Source: Polaromonas sp. C04
Lineage (GTDB): Bacteria > Pseudomonadota > Gammaproteobacteria > Burkholderiales > Burkholderiaceae_C
Reading direction: 5' to 3'
DNA length: 64,000 nucleotides
NCBI RefSeq assembly: GCF_002002705.1
Contig: NZ_MUNS01000023.1
Location: 124,001-188,000 of the forward strand
Shown here piece after piece: positions 19,113 to 34,929 of the stretch. Numbering within the stretch: the stretch's first letter is position 1; the number at the start of each line of letters is the position of its first letter. Made by a program: the position numbers and the translations under genes. Under the pieces are notes generated by a model. It was not told the DNA's origin and did not search any database. It saw only the letters and a program-made list of their open reading frames with translations.

Positions 19113-22100
19113 ATGCCAATGCAATGCGCTCTCTGCGGCCGGGAAAATCGGCCTGCCGCACTCTTCTGCGATGGCTGCGGCGCGGCGCTGTGCGCGGACA
19201 TTGGCACCACGTCCAGCGCAGAGGCGGCCCTTCAACCTGCGTCCGAATTGTTTGTCGGGCGCGAGCGCGAGCTGGCTGCCCTGGACGCCCTGCTGACGCG
19301 CGCGCTGGCCGGCTCGGGCGGCGCGGCGGCATTGGCCGGGGATCCAGGAATCGGCAAGACCCATACGGCGCAGATGCTGGCCCGGCGCGCCGCGGTGCGC
19401 GGCATGCAGGTTCTCTGGGGGCGCTGCAGCGAGGAGCCGGGAGCGCCTTCGTACTGGCCCTGGCTGGAAGTCATACAGGGCTGGCTCGATTCGCACGACG
19501 ATATGGTGGTGCGCCGTACGCTGGCGCGCGCTGCGCCGGCGCTGGCAGAAATCCTCCCCGACGTCGCGCAGCGCTTTCCGGACCTCCCGCCGCTCCTGCC
19601 CACGACCGACCCATTGCAGACACGCTTCAGGCTGTTCCATGCGATCACGGAGTTCTGGAGGCGGGCGGCCCAGGAGCAGCCGCTGCTGCTGATTCTGGAC
19701 AATCTCCATTGGGCGGACGCATCGTCACTGCGCCTGCTCGAGTTTCTCGCGCCGGATCTGGGCGCCTGCCACATGCTGGTCCTGGTGACCTACCGCGACA
19801 TGGAGCTGTCGCGCCAGCACCCGCTGTCCGGCACGCTTGGCGAGCTGGCCCGGCACCGGCACTTTACGCGCCTGCGCCTGTCCGGCCTGAGCCGGGACGA
19901 GACAGCCCTCATGATGAAGCTCGCGGTTGGTGCCGCGGTCCCGCCGACGCTGCTCGACAGGGTGCACGGCCAGACCGAGGGCAATCCGCTGTTCGTGAGC
20001 GAAATGACACGACTGCTCGTGCAGGAACAGGCATTCGAAGGCGCGGCATGTGGCAGTTCAACCGCTTCGCATGCGGGCCGGCTGCTGCGCATCCCCGAAG
20101 GCATCAAGGAGGTCATCGGACAACGCCTGAACCGGCTCTCGGTGCAAGCCAATCAGGTGCTCACCTGCGCCGCCGTGATTGGACGCTCGTTCGATACTGC
20201 TTTGCTCGCGCGTCTGGTGGACGAGCTGGACGAGGACGCGTTGACCGGCGCGCTGGAGGAAGCGTTACGGGCGAATGTGATCGAGGCGCTGCCGACGACG
20301 CCTGGCCGCTATCACTTCGGGCATGCCCTTTTCAGGGAAATCCTCTATGACGAGATCGCGCTCCCGAAGCGCGGGCGTTTGCACCTGAAGGTGGGCCGTG
20401 CCCTGGAGGCCGCGCATCGCAACGATCCCGGGCGCCAGTTGCCGGCCCTGGCGCATCACTACTGGGCGGCCCTGCCCGGCGGCGATCCCGCGCTGGCGGT
20501 CGCGTACGCGCTGCGAGCGGCCGAGCAGGCCGACAGGCTGATGGCGCATGAAGAGGCGGTGCGCTACTACGGCCTGGCGCTGCAGGGCATGGATGCAGAC
20601 ACGGGCGTCGACGCCGTGTCGCGCTGCCGGGTACTCAACGCGCTGGGTGAAGCTCATGCCAGAGGCGGCGAATACCTGCAGGCGCGCGAGGTATTCGAGC
20701 AGGCGGCACATCTGGCGAGGGACGCGGGCAACAGCCACGAGCTGGCACGCGCCTCGCTCGGATTCGAGGCTGCGAGCTGGGCACCCGGCCTGCCGGGCGT
20801 TGCCGCCGCCCGCCTGCTGCGCGAGGCGCTCGTCACGCTGGATAGCGGGGAGCTGTCCCTGATGGTTCAGTTGTTGAGCGCGCTCTCACGGGCCCTGATC
20901 TTCAGCGGTGAGGAAGCCCAGGCGATGAAGGTACTCGAACAGGCGCTGGCGATGGCCAGGCGCACGAACGATCCGTCAACCCTGGCCACGACACTGATTG
21001 CAACGCTGTCGGCGCGGTGGCAGCACGAACGGACCTCACAGAGGATGGACAACGCCGAGGAGGCATTGCGCCTGGCCACGCAAGCGGGCGACCGGCTGCT
21101 GATGTCACAGGCCGCCGCGTGGCGCATGTTCGATCATTTCGAGCTGGGCGACATGGAGAGCTGGCGAGCCGGCCTGGCGGCCTACGAGCGTGATGCGGAT
21201 GAATTGCGCCAGCCCTTCCTGCAGTATGTGGGGGCCTGCTCGCGCACCATGCATGCGCTGTTCGAGGGGCGCTTCGCGCAGGTCGAGGCGCTCGCGCAGC
21301 GCACCCTGCAGATTGGCGACCGCATGCCCGGTCTGGACGCGGCAGGCGTGTACGGTGTGCAGATGTTCACGCTGCGCCGCGAACAGGGCCGCCTGCCCGA
21401 GGTGGCGCCGCTGTTGCAGCACCTTGTCACGGCGACCGGGCAAGCCAACGTCTGGCGGCCCGGGCTTGCGCTGATCTACGCCGAGCTGGGCCAGCTGGAC
21501 GCCGCACGAGGCGAGTTCAATGAGCTGGCAGCAGATGGCTTTGCCGGGCTGGCGCACGATGGTGTCTGGTTGGCGAGTCTGGCCTACCTCGCCCATGTGT
21601 GCTGCACGCTGCACGATACGGACAGCGCCGCGGCACTTTATCGATGGCTGGCGCCCTATGAAGGACGCAACCTGCTGGCCGGAACCTCGATCGCCTGCTT
21701 TGGCGCGGCCGACCTGCTCCTTGGGATGTTGTGCACCACTCTGGGCCGCGAAGAGGACGCCGAGCGCCACTACAAGACCGCCCTGGCCATGAATGAGCGC
21801 CAGGGCGCGCGTCCTGCATTGGCGCGAACCCGTCATCAGTACGCAGTGATGTTGATATCCCGGCATGGACCGGGCGATCGGCAGCAAGCGCAGGCGCTGC
21901 TGGAGGCCGCGCTCGTCGAAGCCAGCGCACTGGGAATGGCATCGCTGCGCACGCAAATCGAGAGCTGCCGGCGGGAATCGACACCCGATTCAGCCGCTCT
22001 GGACTATCCCGCTGGCTTGAGCGAGCGCGAGGCGCAGGTATTGCGGCTGGTCGCGGCCGGGCGCGGCAACCGGGACATTGCCAGCGCGCTGTTTGTCAGC

Positions 22101-22262
22101 CCGAACACCGTGGCCAACCACATTCGGAGCATCCTGAGCAAAACCCGATCGGCGAACCGGACCGAAGCCGCAGCGTTTGCGATCCACCATGGGATGTTGA
22201 AGCCGCGCGCCAGGTCGTCGGCCGGCGCGGAACAGGATCGGCCCGAAGGCACGCGCACTTGA
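19113..22262 (+). CDS. LuxR-family ATPase regulator (LAL type) with N-terminal zinc ribbon
   Basis: This 1049-residue STAND-like transcription factor has a two-CxxC zinc ribbon at its N-terminus (C5, C8, C19, C22). An AAA-type ATPase follows, with Walker A GDPGIGKT at 76-83 and an LLLILDN Walker B. Then comes a long TPR-like helical repeat region and a C-terminal LuxR helix-turn-helix (LSEREAQVLRLVAAGRGNRD, then FVSPNTVANHIRSILSK). In MalT-like proteins ATP and an inducer drive oligomerisation and promoter activation. It probably controls the adjacent DUF4242 gene and divergent flavin oxidase; this is inference. The ribbon is unusual for MalT but known in adenylate-cyclase/LAL relatives. Confidence 0.85.
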   Translation: MPMQCALCGRENRPAALFCDGCGAALCADIGTTSSAEAALQPASELFVGRERELAALDALLTRALAGSGGAAALAGDPGIGKTHTAQMLARRAAVRGMQVLWGRCSEEPGAPSYWPWLEVIQGWLDSHDDMVVRRTLARAAPALAEILPDVAQRFPDLPPLLPTTDPLQTRFRLFHAITEFWRRAAQEQPLLLILDNLHWADASSLRLLEFLAPDLGACHMLVLVTYRDMELSRQHPLSGTLGELARHRHFTRLRLSGLSRDETALMMKLAVGAAVPPTLLDRVHGQTEGNPLFVSEMTRLLVQEQAFEGAACGSSTASHAGRLLRIPEGIKEVIGQRLNRLSVQANQVLTCAAVIGRSFDTALLARLVDELDEDALTGALEEALRANVIEALPTTPGRYHFGHALFREILYDEIALPKRGRLHLKVGRALEAAHRNDPGRQLPALAHHYWAALPGGDPALAVAYALRAAEQADRLMAHEEAVRYYGLALQGMDADTGVDAVSRCRVLNALGEAHARGGEYLQAREVFEQAAHLARDAGNSHELARASLGFEAASWAPGLPGVAAARLLREALVTLDSGELSLMVQLLSALSRALIFSGEEAQAMKVLEQALAMARRTNDPSTLATTLIATLSARWQHERTSQRMDNAEEALRLATQAGDRLLMSQAAAWRMFDHFELGDMESWRAGLAAYERDADELRQPFLQYVGACSRTMHALFEGRFAQVEALAQRTLQIGDRMPGLDAAGVYGVQMFTLRREQGRLPEVAPLLQHLVTATGQANVWRPGLALIYAELGQLDAARGEFNELAADGFAGLAHDGVWLASLAYLAHVCCTLHDTDSAAALYRWLAPYEGRNLLAGTSIACFGAADLLLGMLCTTLGREEDAERHYKTALAMNERQGARPALARTRHQYAVMLISRHGPGDRQQAQALLEAALVEASALGMASLRTQIESCRRESTPDSAALDYPAGLSEREAQVLRLVAAGRGNRDIASALFVSPNTVANHIRSILSKTRSANRTEAAAFAIHHGMLKPRARSSAGAEQDRPEGTRT

Positions 22263-22315
22263 ATTTGTGTCGCGGCAAGACTAAAAAACGCAATGGCGCC
22301 GCCAGTTCGCGCGTT

Positions 22316-22347
22316 CGCCCCACAGGTCGAGCCTTACGGGGCTTTTT
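22316..22347 (+). terminator. Possible intrinsic terminator after the LuxR regulator
   Basis: GCCCC (22317-22321) can pair with GGGGC (22338-22342), directly followed by TTTTT. The stem is short and the loop long (16 bases), so it is weak. It may reduce read-through into the Cache-domain gene. Confidence 0.35.
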
Positions 22348-22370
22348 CCACATCGGCCAAGGAGAAATCG

Positions 22371-22850
22371 ATGCTTAAGCAAGTCCTGGTTTGCACTGCG
22401 TTGGCCGCCTCGGCGATGGTCAACCCCGCCAATGCGCAGCAGTCCCCACCGGCATCTGACAGAGCCATGCAGGTTGAAATGCTGGTCAACAAGGCCGCAG
22501 CACTGATCGACAGCAAAGGCAAGGCGGCATTTTCCGAGTTCAGGGTGAAGGACTCGGAGTGGTTTCACGGCGATACCTATTTGTTTGTCTACGATCTGCA
22601 GGCAAATGTCCTGTTGAATCCTGCTTTCCCGGCCCGCGAGGGAACGCGGGTCACCGGGCAGAAAGATGCCAACGGCAAGTTATTTCATGATGCCATGATT
22701 CAGACGGCCGAAACCAGGGGCTCTGGATGGGTTGACTACATGTTTCCAAAACCCGGGCAGACCCAGCCATCGCAGAAATGGGCCTACGTGAAGGCGGTCA
22801 AGATCGATGGAACCCCGGGCCTGGTCGCTTCGGGCTTCTACGCCCAATAG
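22371..22850 (+). CDS. Secreted single-Cache-domain protein
   Basis: This 159-residue protein has a signal peptide ending near ANAQ (residue 23). A compact sensor-type domain follows: EFRVKDSEWFHGDTYLFVYD, then NPAFPAREGTRV, DANGKLFHDAM and GSGWVDYMFPKPG. It ends in GLVASGFYAQ. This is the single Cache type 2 pattern found in chemoreceptor ectodomains, but without a membrane anchor or output domain. It therefore probably binds a small molecule in the periplasm. A ribosome site AAGGAGA precedes ATG 22371. It lies 108 bases behind the LuxR regulator. Confidence 0.75.
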   Translation: MLKQVLVCTALAASAMVNPANAQQSPPASDRAMQVEMLVNKAAALIDSKGKAAFSEFRVKDSEWFHGDTYLFVYDLQANVLLNPAFPAREGTRVTGQKDANGKLFHDAMIQTAETRGSGWVDYMFPKPGQTQPSQKWAYVKAVKIDGTPGLVASGFYAQ

Positions 22851-22878
22851 CCTCTGGCGAAGCCATTTGCGCCGTCCG

Positions 22879-23088
22879 CTACTTGCGCGGAGCTTCGATC
22901 GGCGGGCTGCCTTCCTTGAACAGTTTCTGCAGCTGGGAGCGCAGTTCCGGTGTGTCCTGATGCTGATGCACCGCCACGGCATGCTGCACGGCGGCGGCAA
23001 GCAACTCCTTGTCCGTGTCGGCACAGAGCGCGACCGTGCAATTCATCTCGCTCGGATATTCCCGGCAGTCAATGTATTTACGTGTCAT
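22879..23088 (-). CDS. DUF1059 family small protein
   Basis: This 69-residue protein begins MTRKYIDCREYPSEMNCTV and continues LCADTDKELLAAAVQHAVAVH, the DUF1059 signature. It has conserved cysteines C8, C16 and C22 and histidines that could bind metal. The function of the family is unknown. The start at 23088 follows a GGAGGT site; an upstream in-frame codon at 23100 is less likely. It is convergent with the Cache gene. Confidence 0.8.
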   Translation of the reverse strand: MTRKYIDCREYPSEMNCTVALCADTDKELLAAAVQHAVAVHQHQDTPELRSQLQKLFKEGSPPIEAPRK

Positions 23089-23333
23089 TTCAACCTCCAC
23101 ATCAGGTCAATGATTGATGAGACTCGGGTTGGCGCGCAGTGCGATGGAGGTGATGTCCAGCCCGGACGGATCACCCCTACGGATAACGCCGCGATTTTGT
23201 TTATAGCCCGGCAATCTCCGTCCGCAATACCGCATTTGCGCGACGGCAAACGCGCAGCGCTCACAGGGCCTTGCTCTCACGCCGCAGGCGAGCGCAGGAT
23301 CAACCCGTCAGCGCCGCTTCTCCAGAGGCCACC

Positions 23334-23735
23334 ATGACCGAACCGGATTTCCAGGACCTGCGCCAGTCCATGCTTGCGGAAATCGCCGCAAAGTCGATTT
23401 TTGCCAATAGCTCATTGAAGAGCTGGCTACGCAGGCGCGGCAACGACTGGCCCGGCAGCGTTATGCCAGCGTCGAGATCAGAATCGGGAATGGCCGCGCC
23501 GGGTGGCCGGAGCACGCGCCGTTCGACAAGGTGATGGTCACGGCGGCGCCCGAGCTGATTCCAGCGCCGCTCATCTACCAGCTGAAACCCGGCGGCAAGA
23601 TGGTGATACCGGCCGGCCTGCCCGATGAGCAGCAGCTCATCCTGGTCGACAAGGACGCCAGCGGTGCGGTGTCGACCCGGGAGATCCTGCCCGTGCGGTT
23701 CTCGCTGCTCGAGGACGCCGAATCCGGCTCATCAG
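23334..23735 (+). pseudogene. pcm: Decayed protein-L-isoaspartate O-methyltransferase remnant
   Basis: The first 24 or so codons from ATG 23334 read MTEPDFQDLRQSMLAEIAAK, the N-terminus of Pcm proteins. At about 23405-23420 the reading jumps to another frame and to the family's C-terminal third: GRAGWPEHAPFDKVMVTAAP, then LIYQLKPGGKMVIPAG and PVRFSLLEDAE. The SAM-binding middle, roughly 90 residues, is missing. The fragment has no stop of its own and runs into the 3' end of chrA at about 23732. It is thus an internal deletion plus frameshift plus 3' truncation. An active repair methyltransferase is impossible. Confidence 0.75.
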
Positions 23736-24961
23736 GGCATCACAGCTGCCAGCAGCCCGCCCGCCGCGCCGCTGCCCAGCACCACCAGCCACGGCGGCAG
23801 CTTCCAGGCCATCAGGGCCACCAGGGCAACCAGCGCCAGCGCGAAGTCCTGCGGCCGCCCGATGGCACTGGTCCAGACCGGGCGGTACAGCGCGGCCAGC
23901 AGCAGGCCGACCACCGCCGCGTTGACGCCGGCGAGCGCCGCCTGGGTGCGAACGCTGTGGCGCAGGGGCTCCCAGAACGGCAAGGTGCCGATGACCAGCA
24001 GGAACGAGGGCAAGAAGATCGCGATCAGGCACAGCGCGGCGCCGATCCAGCCATTCGGGGCACTGTGCATCGAGGCGCCCAGAAACGCCGCAAAGGTGAA
24101 CAGCGGGCCGGGCACCGCCTGCGCCGCGCCATAGCCCGCGAGAAAGGTTTCGTTCGTGACCCAGCCGCTGGGCACCACCGCGGCCTGCAGCAGCGGCAGC
24201 ACGACGTGGCCGCCGCCAAAGACCAGCGAGCCGGCGCGGTAGAAGGCGTTGATCAGGCCCAGCGCCTGGTTCGGCCAGACGTCCAGCCCGATCGGCAAGC
24301 CCACCAGCAGCGCGAAAAACAGCCCCAGCAGCACGGCGCCGGTGCGGCGGCTGACCGAGATCGGCAGCGCATCATGCGTGCCGCCCAAGGCAGGTTTGAA
24401 GCACAGCAGGCCGAGCACGGCGGCCGCGGCGATCACGCCGACCTGCCCCGCGGCCGTCGGCCACAGCAGCACGATGCCGGCGGCCGCCAGGGCGATGCCG
24501 ATGCGTGCCGCATCGGTGCACAGTTTGCGGGCCATGCCCCATACGGCCTGGGCCACGACGGCGACGGCGACCACCTTCAAGCCGTGCAGGATGCCGGCTG
24601 GCAGTGCGTCGCCCCAGGCGGACAGCCCGAGCGCGAACAGCGTGAGTCCGATGGCCGACGGCAGCGTGAAGCCGGTCCACGCGGCCAGCGCTCCCGGCAA
24701 GCCAGCCCGCGAGAGCCCGATCGCGATGCCGACCTGGCTGCTGGCCGGGCCGGGCAAAAACTGGCACAGCGCCACCAGATCGACGAAGCTGCGCTCGCTG
24801 AGCCAGCGCCGGCGCGTGACGAATTCGGCGCGGAAGTAGCCCAGGTGCGCGATCGGGCCGCCGAACGAGGTCAGCCCCAGGCGCAGGAACACGAGAAACA
24901 CCGTCCAGGCGTTGTCGCGGCCGCGTTCCCCGATGTCGATGTCTGTCGACTGCATGGCCAT
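23732..24961 (-). CDS. chrA: Chromate efflux transporter, two-domain CHR family
   Basis: This membrane protein of about 409 residues has duplicated chromate-transporter halves. The first carries FLRLGLTSFGGPIAHLGYF and QFLPGPASSQVG; the second carries FGGGHVVLPLLQ and AVPGPLFTFAAFLG. Long-chain CHR proteins export chromate (and can carry sulfate analogues) using the membrane potential. ATG 24961 is taken; TTG 24976 and ATG 24955 are alternatives, none with a strong ribosome site. It follows ligA on the same strand after 23 bases, so it may be a late gene of the smc-zipA-ligA operon. Its 3' end abuts the pcm remnant. Confidence 0.88.
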   Translation of the reverse strand: MAMQSTDIDIGERGRDNAWTVFLVFLRLGLTSFGGPIAHLGYFRAEFVTRRRWLSERSFVDLVALCQFLPGPASSQVGIAIGLSRAGLPGALAAWTGFTLPSAIGLTLFALGLSAWGDALPAGILHGLKVVAVAVVAQAVWGMARKLCTDAARIGIALAAAGIVLLWPTAAGQVGVIAAAAVLGLLCFKPALGGTHDALPISVSRRTGAVLLGLFFALLVGLPIGLDVWPNQALGLINAFYRAGSLVFGGGHVVLPLLQAAVVPSGWVTNETFLAGYGAAQAVPGPLFTFAAFLGASMHSAPNGWIGAALCLIAIFLPSFLLVIGTLPFWEPLRHSVRTQAALAGVNAAVVGLLLAALYRPVWTSAIGRPQDFALALVALVALMAWKLPPWLVVLGSGAAGGLLAAVMP

Positions 24962-24984
24962 CGACGTTGGATGCAACGGCCGCT

Positions 24985-28139
<3,155 letters not shown>

Positions 28140-28156
28140 CTTCGGTTTCCTGCGGG

Positions 28157-31672
<3,516 letters not shown>

Positions 31673-31930
31673 GGACGGTTGACGCTGACGGATTGATTTG
31701 AACGGCGAACGGGCTGCAAGTCTGCATCCCGAATGGCCCTGTACAGGGTGTCATGATACCTTGCTGCTGCGAGGCAAAAGCGCTCAAAACGGGTGCAGGC
31801 CAGGCGTTGGTGACCGCGCAACTTATATCGGTTGGGTGCGGCCGCACTCACAGATTTTCATAATGTGGAGCGCCGCGTTCGGCCTGCTGATGCCCTGAGC
31901 GCCTGGCTGCGTACAGCTACTTCTCCGATT

Positions 31931-32776
31931 TCAATTCACCCACAACACAATCAGTGAGGCAACCAGGCAGTAGCCACCAAATAGATACCACTTGCCGCTC
32001 TCGAGCCAACTTGACAGCCAGCGAAGCGCCGCCAGACCTGCGATGAAGCTGAATACCATTCCGAGGAGGCCGGGGGCCGCCATGTGGATGAGGCTGGGAA
32101 AAGACGCTCCCGGCGCAATGCCTTGGTGCTTGACCAGTCGATACAATTCTTTCGCAACAACCGCAGGGGTTAAAACCACCGCAAGAGCAAAGCTGAACTC
32201 TTCGGCCCGACGGCGCGATACGCCAAGGACGAGGCCGGTGGAGATGGTGGCTCCGGAGCGTGAAAACCCCCGAAATGGCAGGCAAAGGCCCTGAACCGCG
32301 CCAATCAGGGTCGAAGATTTGAGTGAAAGCTCAACGCCTGATCGTTCCTTGATCCGTGAGGAGAGAATGATCAGCACCCCGCCCGCTGCCAATGCGGCTG
32401 CCATCAGCTTTGAATTCCCGAAGAGTTGCTCGATCTCAAAATGAGGGTCACCGTTGGCCACGATGTGCTTGATGAGGTATTGCAGCGTCAATCCAACAAT
32501 GCCCGTTGCAACGGTGGCCGTGACGATCCCGATGAGATTGGTACGTCGCTCATGGGGTGATTTGAAGTACGTCTCGACCCAGTTCCGCCAGAAATAAGCG
32601 ATGACGGCAAACATCGTGCCCGTATGCAACATGACCAAAAGCAGGGTCATGGCAGGCGCGGTTGGATCCAGGCCCATGAGCTTCTCGGCAACGATGACGT
32701 GTGCCGAACTTGAGACCGGCAGCAGTTCCGCCGCGCCTTGAACAATGGCCAATATCAATATTTGAAGAATGTCCAT
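31931..32776 (-). CDS. uppP: Undecaprenyl-diphosphatase
   Basis: This 281-residue inner-membrane protein recycles the lipid carrier of peptidoglycan by dephosphorylating undecaprenyl diphosphate. Both catalytic motifs are present: ELLPVSSSAH (17-26) and GFSRSGATIS near residue 175. About eight membrane segments are predicted. ATG 32776 (MDILQILIL) has a CAGGAA site; longer upstream reading lacks family similarity. The gene and its neighbours to 34260 are somewhat lower in GC than the rest of the window. It is divergent from the COG4705 genes. The name bacA also applies. Confidence 0.93.
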   Translation of the reverse strand: MDILQILILAIVQGAAELLPVSSSAHVIVAEKLMGLDPTAPAMTLLLVMLHTGTMFAVIAYFWRNWVETYFKSPHERRTNLIGIVTATVATGIVGLTLQYLIKHIVANGDPHFEIEQLFGNSKLMAAALAAGGVLIILSSRIKERSGVELSLKSSTLIGAVQGLCLPFRGFSRSGATISTGLVLGVSRRRAEEFSFALAVVLTPAVVAKELYRLVKHQGIAPGASFPSLIHMAAPGLLGMVFSFIAGLAALRWLSSWLESGKWYLFGGYCLVASLIVLWVN

Positions 32777-33056
32777 GATTTCCTGATGGCCGTCGCCATC
32801 TGCAGACGACCATGCGAGTGAATTGCCCCGGCTTTCGTCGCGGCGGGTTGGGTTAAGTTGATCCGGTGAAGCGGGTCGGCTCGGCGATTTGCCGATCGTC
32901 ATTTGCCTCGGCTTCGACCGGTGGAATATAGCCGACGAGCCCGACCGATGCGCGGCAGCAGGCTTACGGAGTGACGCGCTAAGCTTGTCCTAAGTGTCAC
33001 CCGCGATAGTTGTGCCTGTCATCTTGAACACCACCAGTCCCGACAGGAGAAAACCC

Positions 33057-33497
33057 GTGACGAACACCAGGAACGAAAACAATGCGCGAATGCTGAACAA
33101 GGTTCCAGAAGTTACGATCTTTTTCTGGATCATCAAAATCCTGGCGACGACCGTTGGGGAGACGGCGGCGGACTTTCTCAACGTCAATCTGAATTTGGGC
33201 TTGACGGGCACCTCGCTCGTCATGGGCGTGCTGCTTGTTGCTTTTTTGGTTGCCCAGATGGATGCCAGGAAATACGTGCCATGGAAGTACTGGATCACAG
33301 TGGTTTTGCTCAGCATTTTTGGCACGCTCATGACCGACAACCTGGTCGACGGCTTCGATGTTCCGCTGCAAACGACGACGGCAGTATTCGGCGTCGCGCT
33401 GGCGGCGACCTTTGCCATCTGGTATCTGTCGGTCACACACAAAACCCGGAGCAAACTGCAGCCGCAGGACTCACAAGCAAGGCGAAACCTCTCATGA
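33057..33497 (+). CDS. COG4705-type membrane protein, short paralogue
   Basis: This protein of 146 residues, four membrane segments, starts at GTG 33057 behind CAGGAG. It consists of two copies of a two-helix unit, each starting FW/YW-x-I and carrying a T-x-G-x-x-x-x-D motif: FWIIKILATTVGETAADF and YWITVVLLSIFGTLMTD. COG4705 proteins were once noted as possible regulators of amylopullulanase; their true role is unknown. The stop overlaps the start of the larger paralogue by four bases. A two-component system follows, so a sensory or transport role in the envelope is plausible. Confidence 0.75.
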   Translation: MTNTRNENNARMLNKVPEVTIFFWIIKILATTVGETAADFLNVNLNLGLTGTSLVMGVLLVAFLVAQMDARKYVPWKYWITVVLLSIFGTLMTDNLVDGFDVPLQTTTAVFGVALAATFAIWYLSVTHKTRSKLQPQDSQARRNLS

Positions 33498-34252
33498 ACA
33501 AGCAACTCTCAACCACCTTGAGCAAGGTCCCGGAAGTCACCCTGATTTTCTGGATCATCAAGATCGCTGCCACCACGCTGGGTGAAACCGGCGGCGACGC
33601 GGTATCCATGTCGATGAACCTGGGATATCTCGTGGCAACGGCGATTTTTGCGACCATCTTCCTGATTGCCGTGGTCGCCCAAATCAAGGCCAAGGCTTTT
33701 CACCCCTTCCTCTACTGGATCACCATCATTGCAACGACGACGGTCGGGACCACGATGGCGGATTTTGCCGACCGTTCTCTTGGCATTGGCTATGCGGGGG
33801 GGTCGACCATATTGTTTGCCCTGTTGATGACTTCCCTGGCGATCTGGTATCGATCCATGGGGACGGTATCGGTCGATACCGTCGGTTCGCCGAAGGCTGA
33901 GATGTTCTATTGGGTGACGATCATGTTTTCCCAAACCCTGGGCACCGCATTGGGCGACTGGACGGCCAGCACGGCAGGTCTTGGCTATGAGGGAAGTGCG
34001 GTGGTATTTGGCGTGCTACTGGCACTTATGGCGGCAGCGTACTACTGGACAAACATCTCTCGCACGTTGTTGTTCTGGGCGGCATTCATTCTCACGCGCC
34101 CCCTGGGGGCTGTGGTAGGTGACTTTCTCGACAAGCCTTTGAATGCCGGCGGGTTGGCATTGAGCCGTTATTCCGCATCGGCGGTGCTGTTCGCGTTGAT
34201 GCTGACCTGTATCCTGTTCTTTCCGCAAAAGGCGGCGAAACAAGCCCATTGA
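33494..34252 (+). CDS. COG4705-type membrane protein, long paralogue with fourfold repeat
   Basis: This 252-residue protein with about eight membrane segments is twice the size of its upstream neighbour. Four repeats of the same unit can be read: FWIIKIAATTLGETGGD, YWITIIATTTVGTTMAD, YWVTIMFSQTLGTALGD and FWAAFILTRPLGAVVGD, each followed by a short loop often ending LGxG. The buried aspartates and threonines are the only conserved polar residues and are candidates for ion or substrate contact. It starts at ATG 33494, overlapping the short paralogue, and ends 14 bases before the response regulator, so all four genes look co-transcribed. Confidence 0.78.
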   Translation: MNKQLSTTLSKVPEVTLIFWIIKIAATTLGETGGDAVSMSMNLGYLVATAIFATIFLIAVVAQIKAKAFHPFLYWITIIATTTVGTTMADFADRSLGIGYAGGSTILFALLMTSLAIWYRSMGTVSVDTVGSPKAEMFYWVTIMFSQTLGTALGDWTASTAGLGYEGSAVVFGVLLALMAAAYYWTNISRTLLFWAAFILTRPLGAVVGDFLDKPLNAGGLALSRYSASAVLFALMLTCILFFPQKAAKQAH

Positions 34253-34266
34253 CCGCCGGAGGATAA

Positions 34267-34929
34267 ATGCGCGTTCTGCTGGTTGAAGATGACCCCATGA
34301 TCGGGGACGCTATCCAGGGTGCTTTGAGGGATGCTTCCTACGCGGCTGACTGGGTGAAGAATGGGCAAACAGCGCTTGATACGCTCGCCGATCAGCACTA
34401 TGACCTCGTCCTGCTCGACCTCGGTTTGCCAGGGAAGGATGGTCTGGACGTGCTCACCTCGATCCGCGCCAGGGACAACCCCGTGCCGCTGCTGATCATC
34501 ACGGCGCGTGACGAACTGAATGAGCGGATTCGCGGGCTGGACGGCGGTGCCGACGACTACGTGCTCAAACCCTTTGAGATGGCCGAACTGCTGGCGCGCA
34601 TGCGCGCGGTGCTGCGGCGCAAGGGGGGCACATCCAACCCGGTACTGTCGAACGGTGCTTTGACGCTCGACCCCGCCACACGGCAAGCCACCGTGAGTGG
34701 CGTGGTAAACCGCCTGTCCGGGCGCGAGTTTTCCTTGCTGCAAGCCCTGCTGGTCCGGCCCGGCGCCATCCTCTCGCGCAGCGAGCTGGAAGACCGGATT
34801 TACGGCTGGGGCGAAGAGGTCGAGAGCAATGCCGTCGAATTCCTGATTCACTCGCTTCGCAAAAAACTGGGCAGTGACGTCATTAAAAATGTACGGGGGG
34901 TGGGATGGATGGTTTCCAGGGAAAGCTGA
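34267..34929 (+). CDS. OmpR-family response regulator (QseB/PmrA-like)
   Basis: This 220-residue regulator has a receiver domain with acidic pocket EDD (7-9), phosphoacceptor D51 (LLDLGLPGKDG) and K101. A winged-helix DNA-binding domain follows (LSGREFSLLQALL, then SNAVEFLIHSLRKKL and VRGVGWMV). The sequence is closest in style to QseB/PmrA regulators. It overlaps the kinase gene by 25 bases. Co-transcription with the two COG4705 membrane genes suggests that these are targets or accessory sensors of the pathway. Confidence 0.92.
   Translation: MRVLLVEDDPMIGDAIQGALRDASYAADWVKNGQTALDTLADQHYDLVLLDLGLPGKDGLDVLTSIRARDNPVPLLIITARDELNERIRGLDGGADDYVLKPFEMAELLARMRAVLRRKGGTSNPVLSNGALTLDPATRQATVSGVVNRLSGREFSLLQALLVRPGAILSRSELEDRIYGWGEEVESNAVEFLIHSLRKKLGSDVIKNVRGVGWMVSRES

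Noticed and set aside
31875-31925. Weak resemblance to repeat family A near the end of uppP
   Set aside because: Only GTAGCTG and CGC-rich parts match. The GGGGCT and TTTT blocks are absent.
31673-31930. Gap of 258 bases between smc and uppP searched for an RNA gene
   Set aside because: No cloverleaf, no strong hairpin with a T tract and no plausible small open frame with a ribosome site were found.
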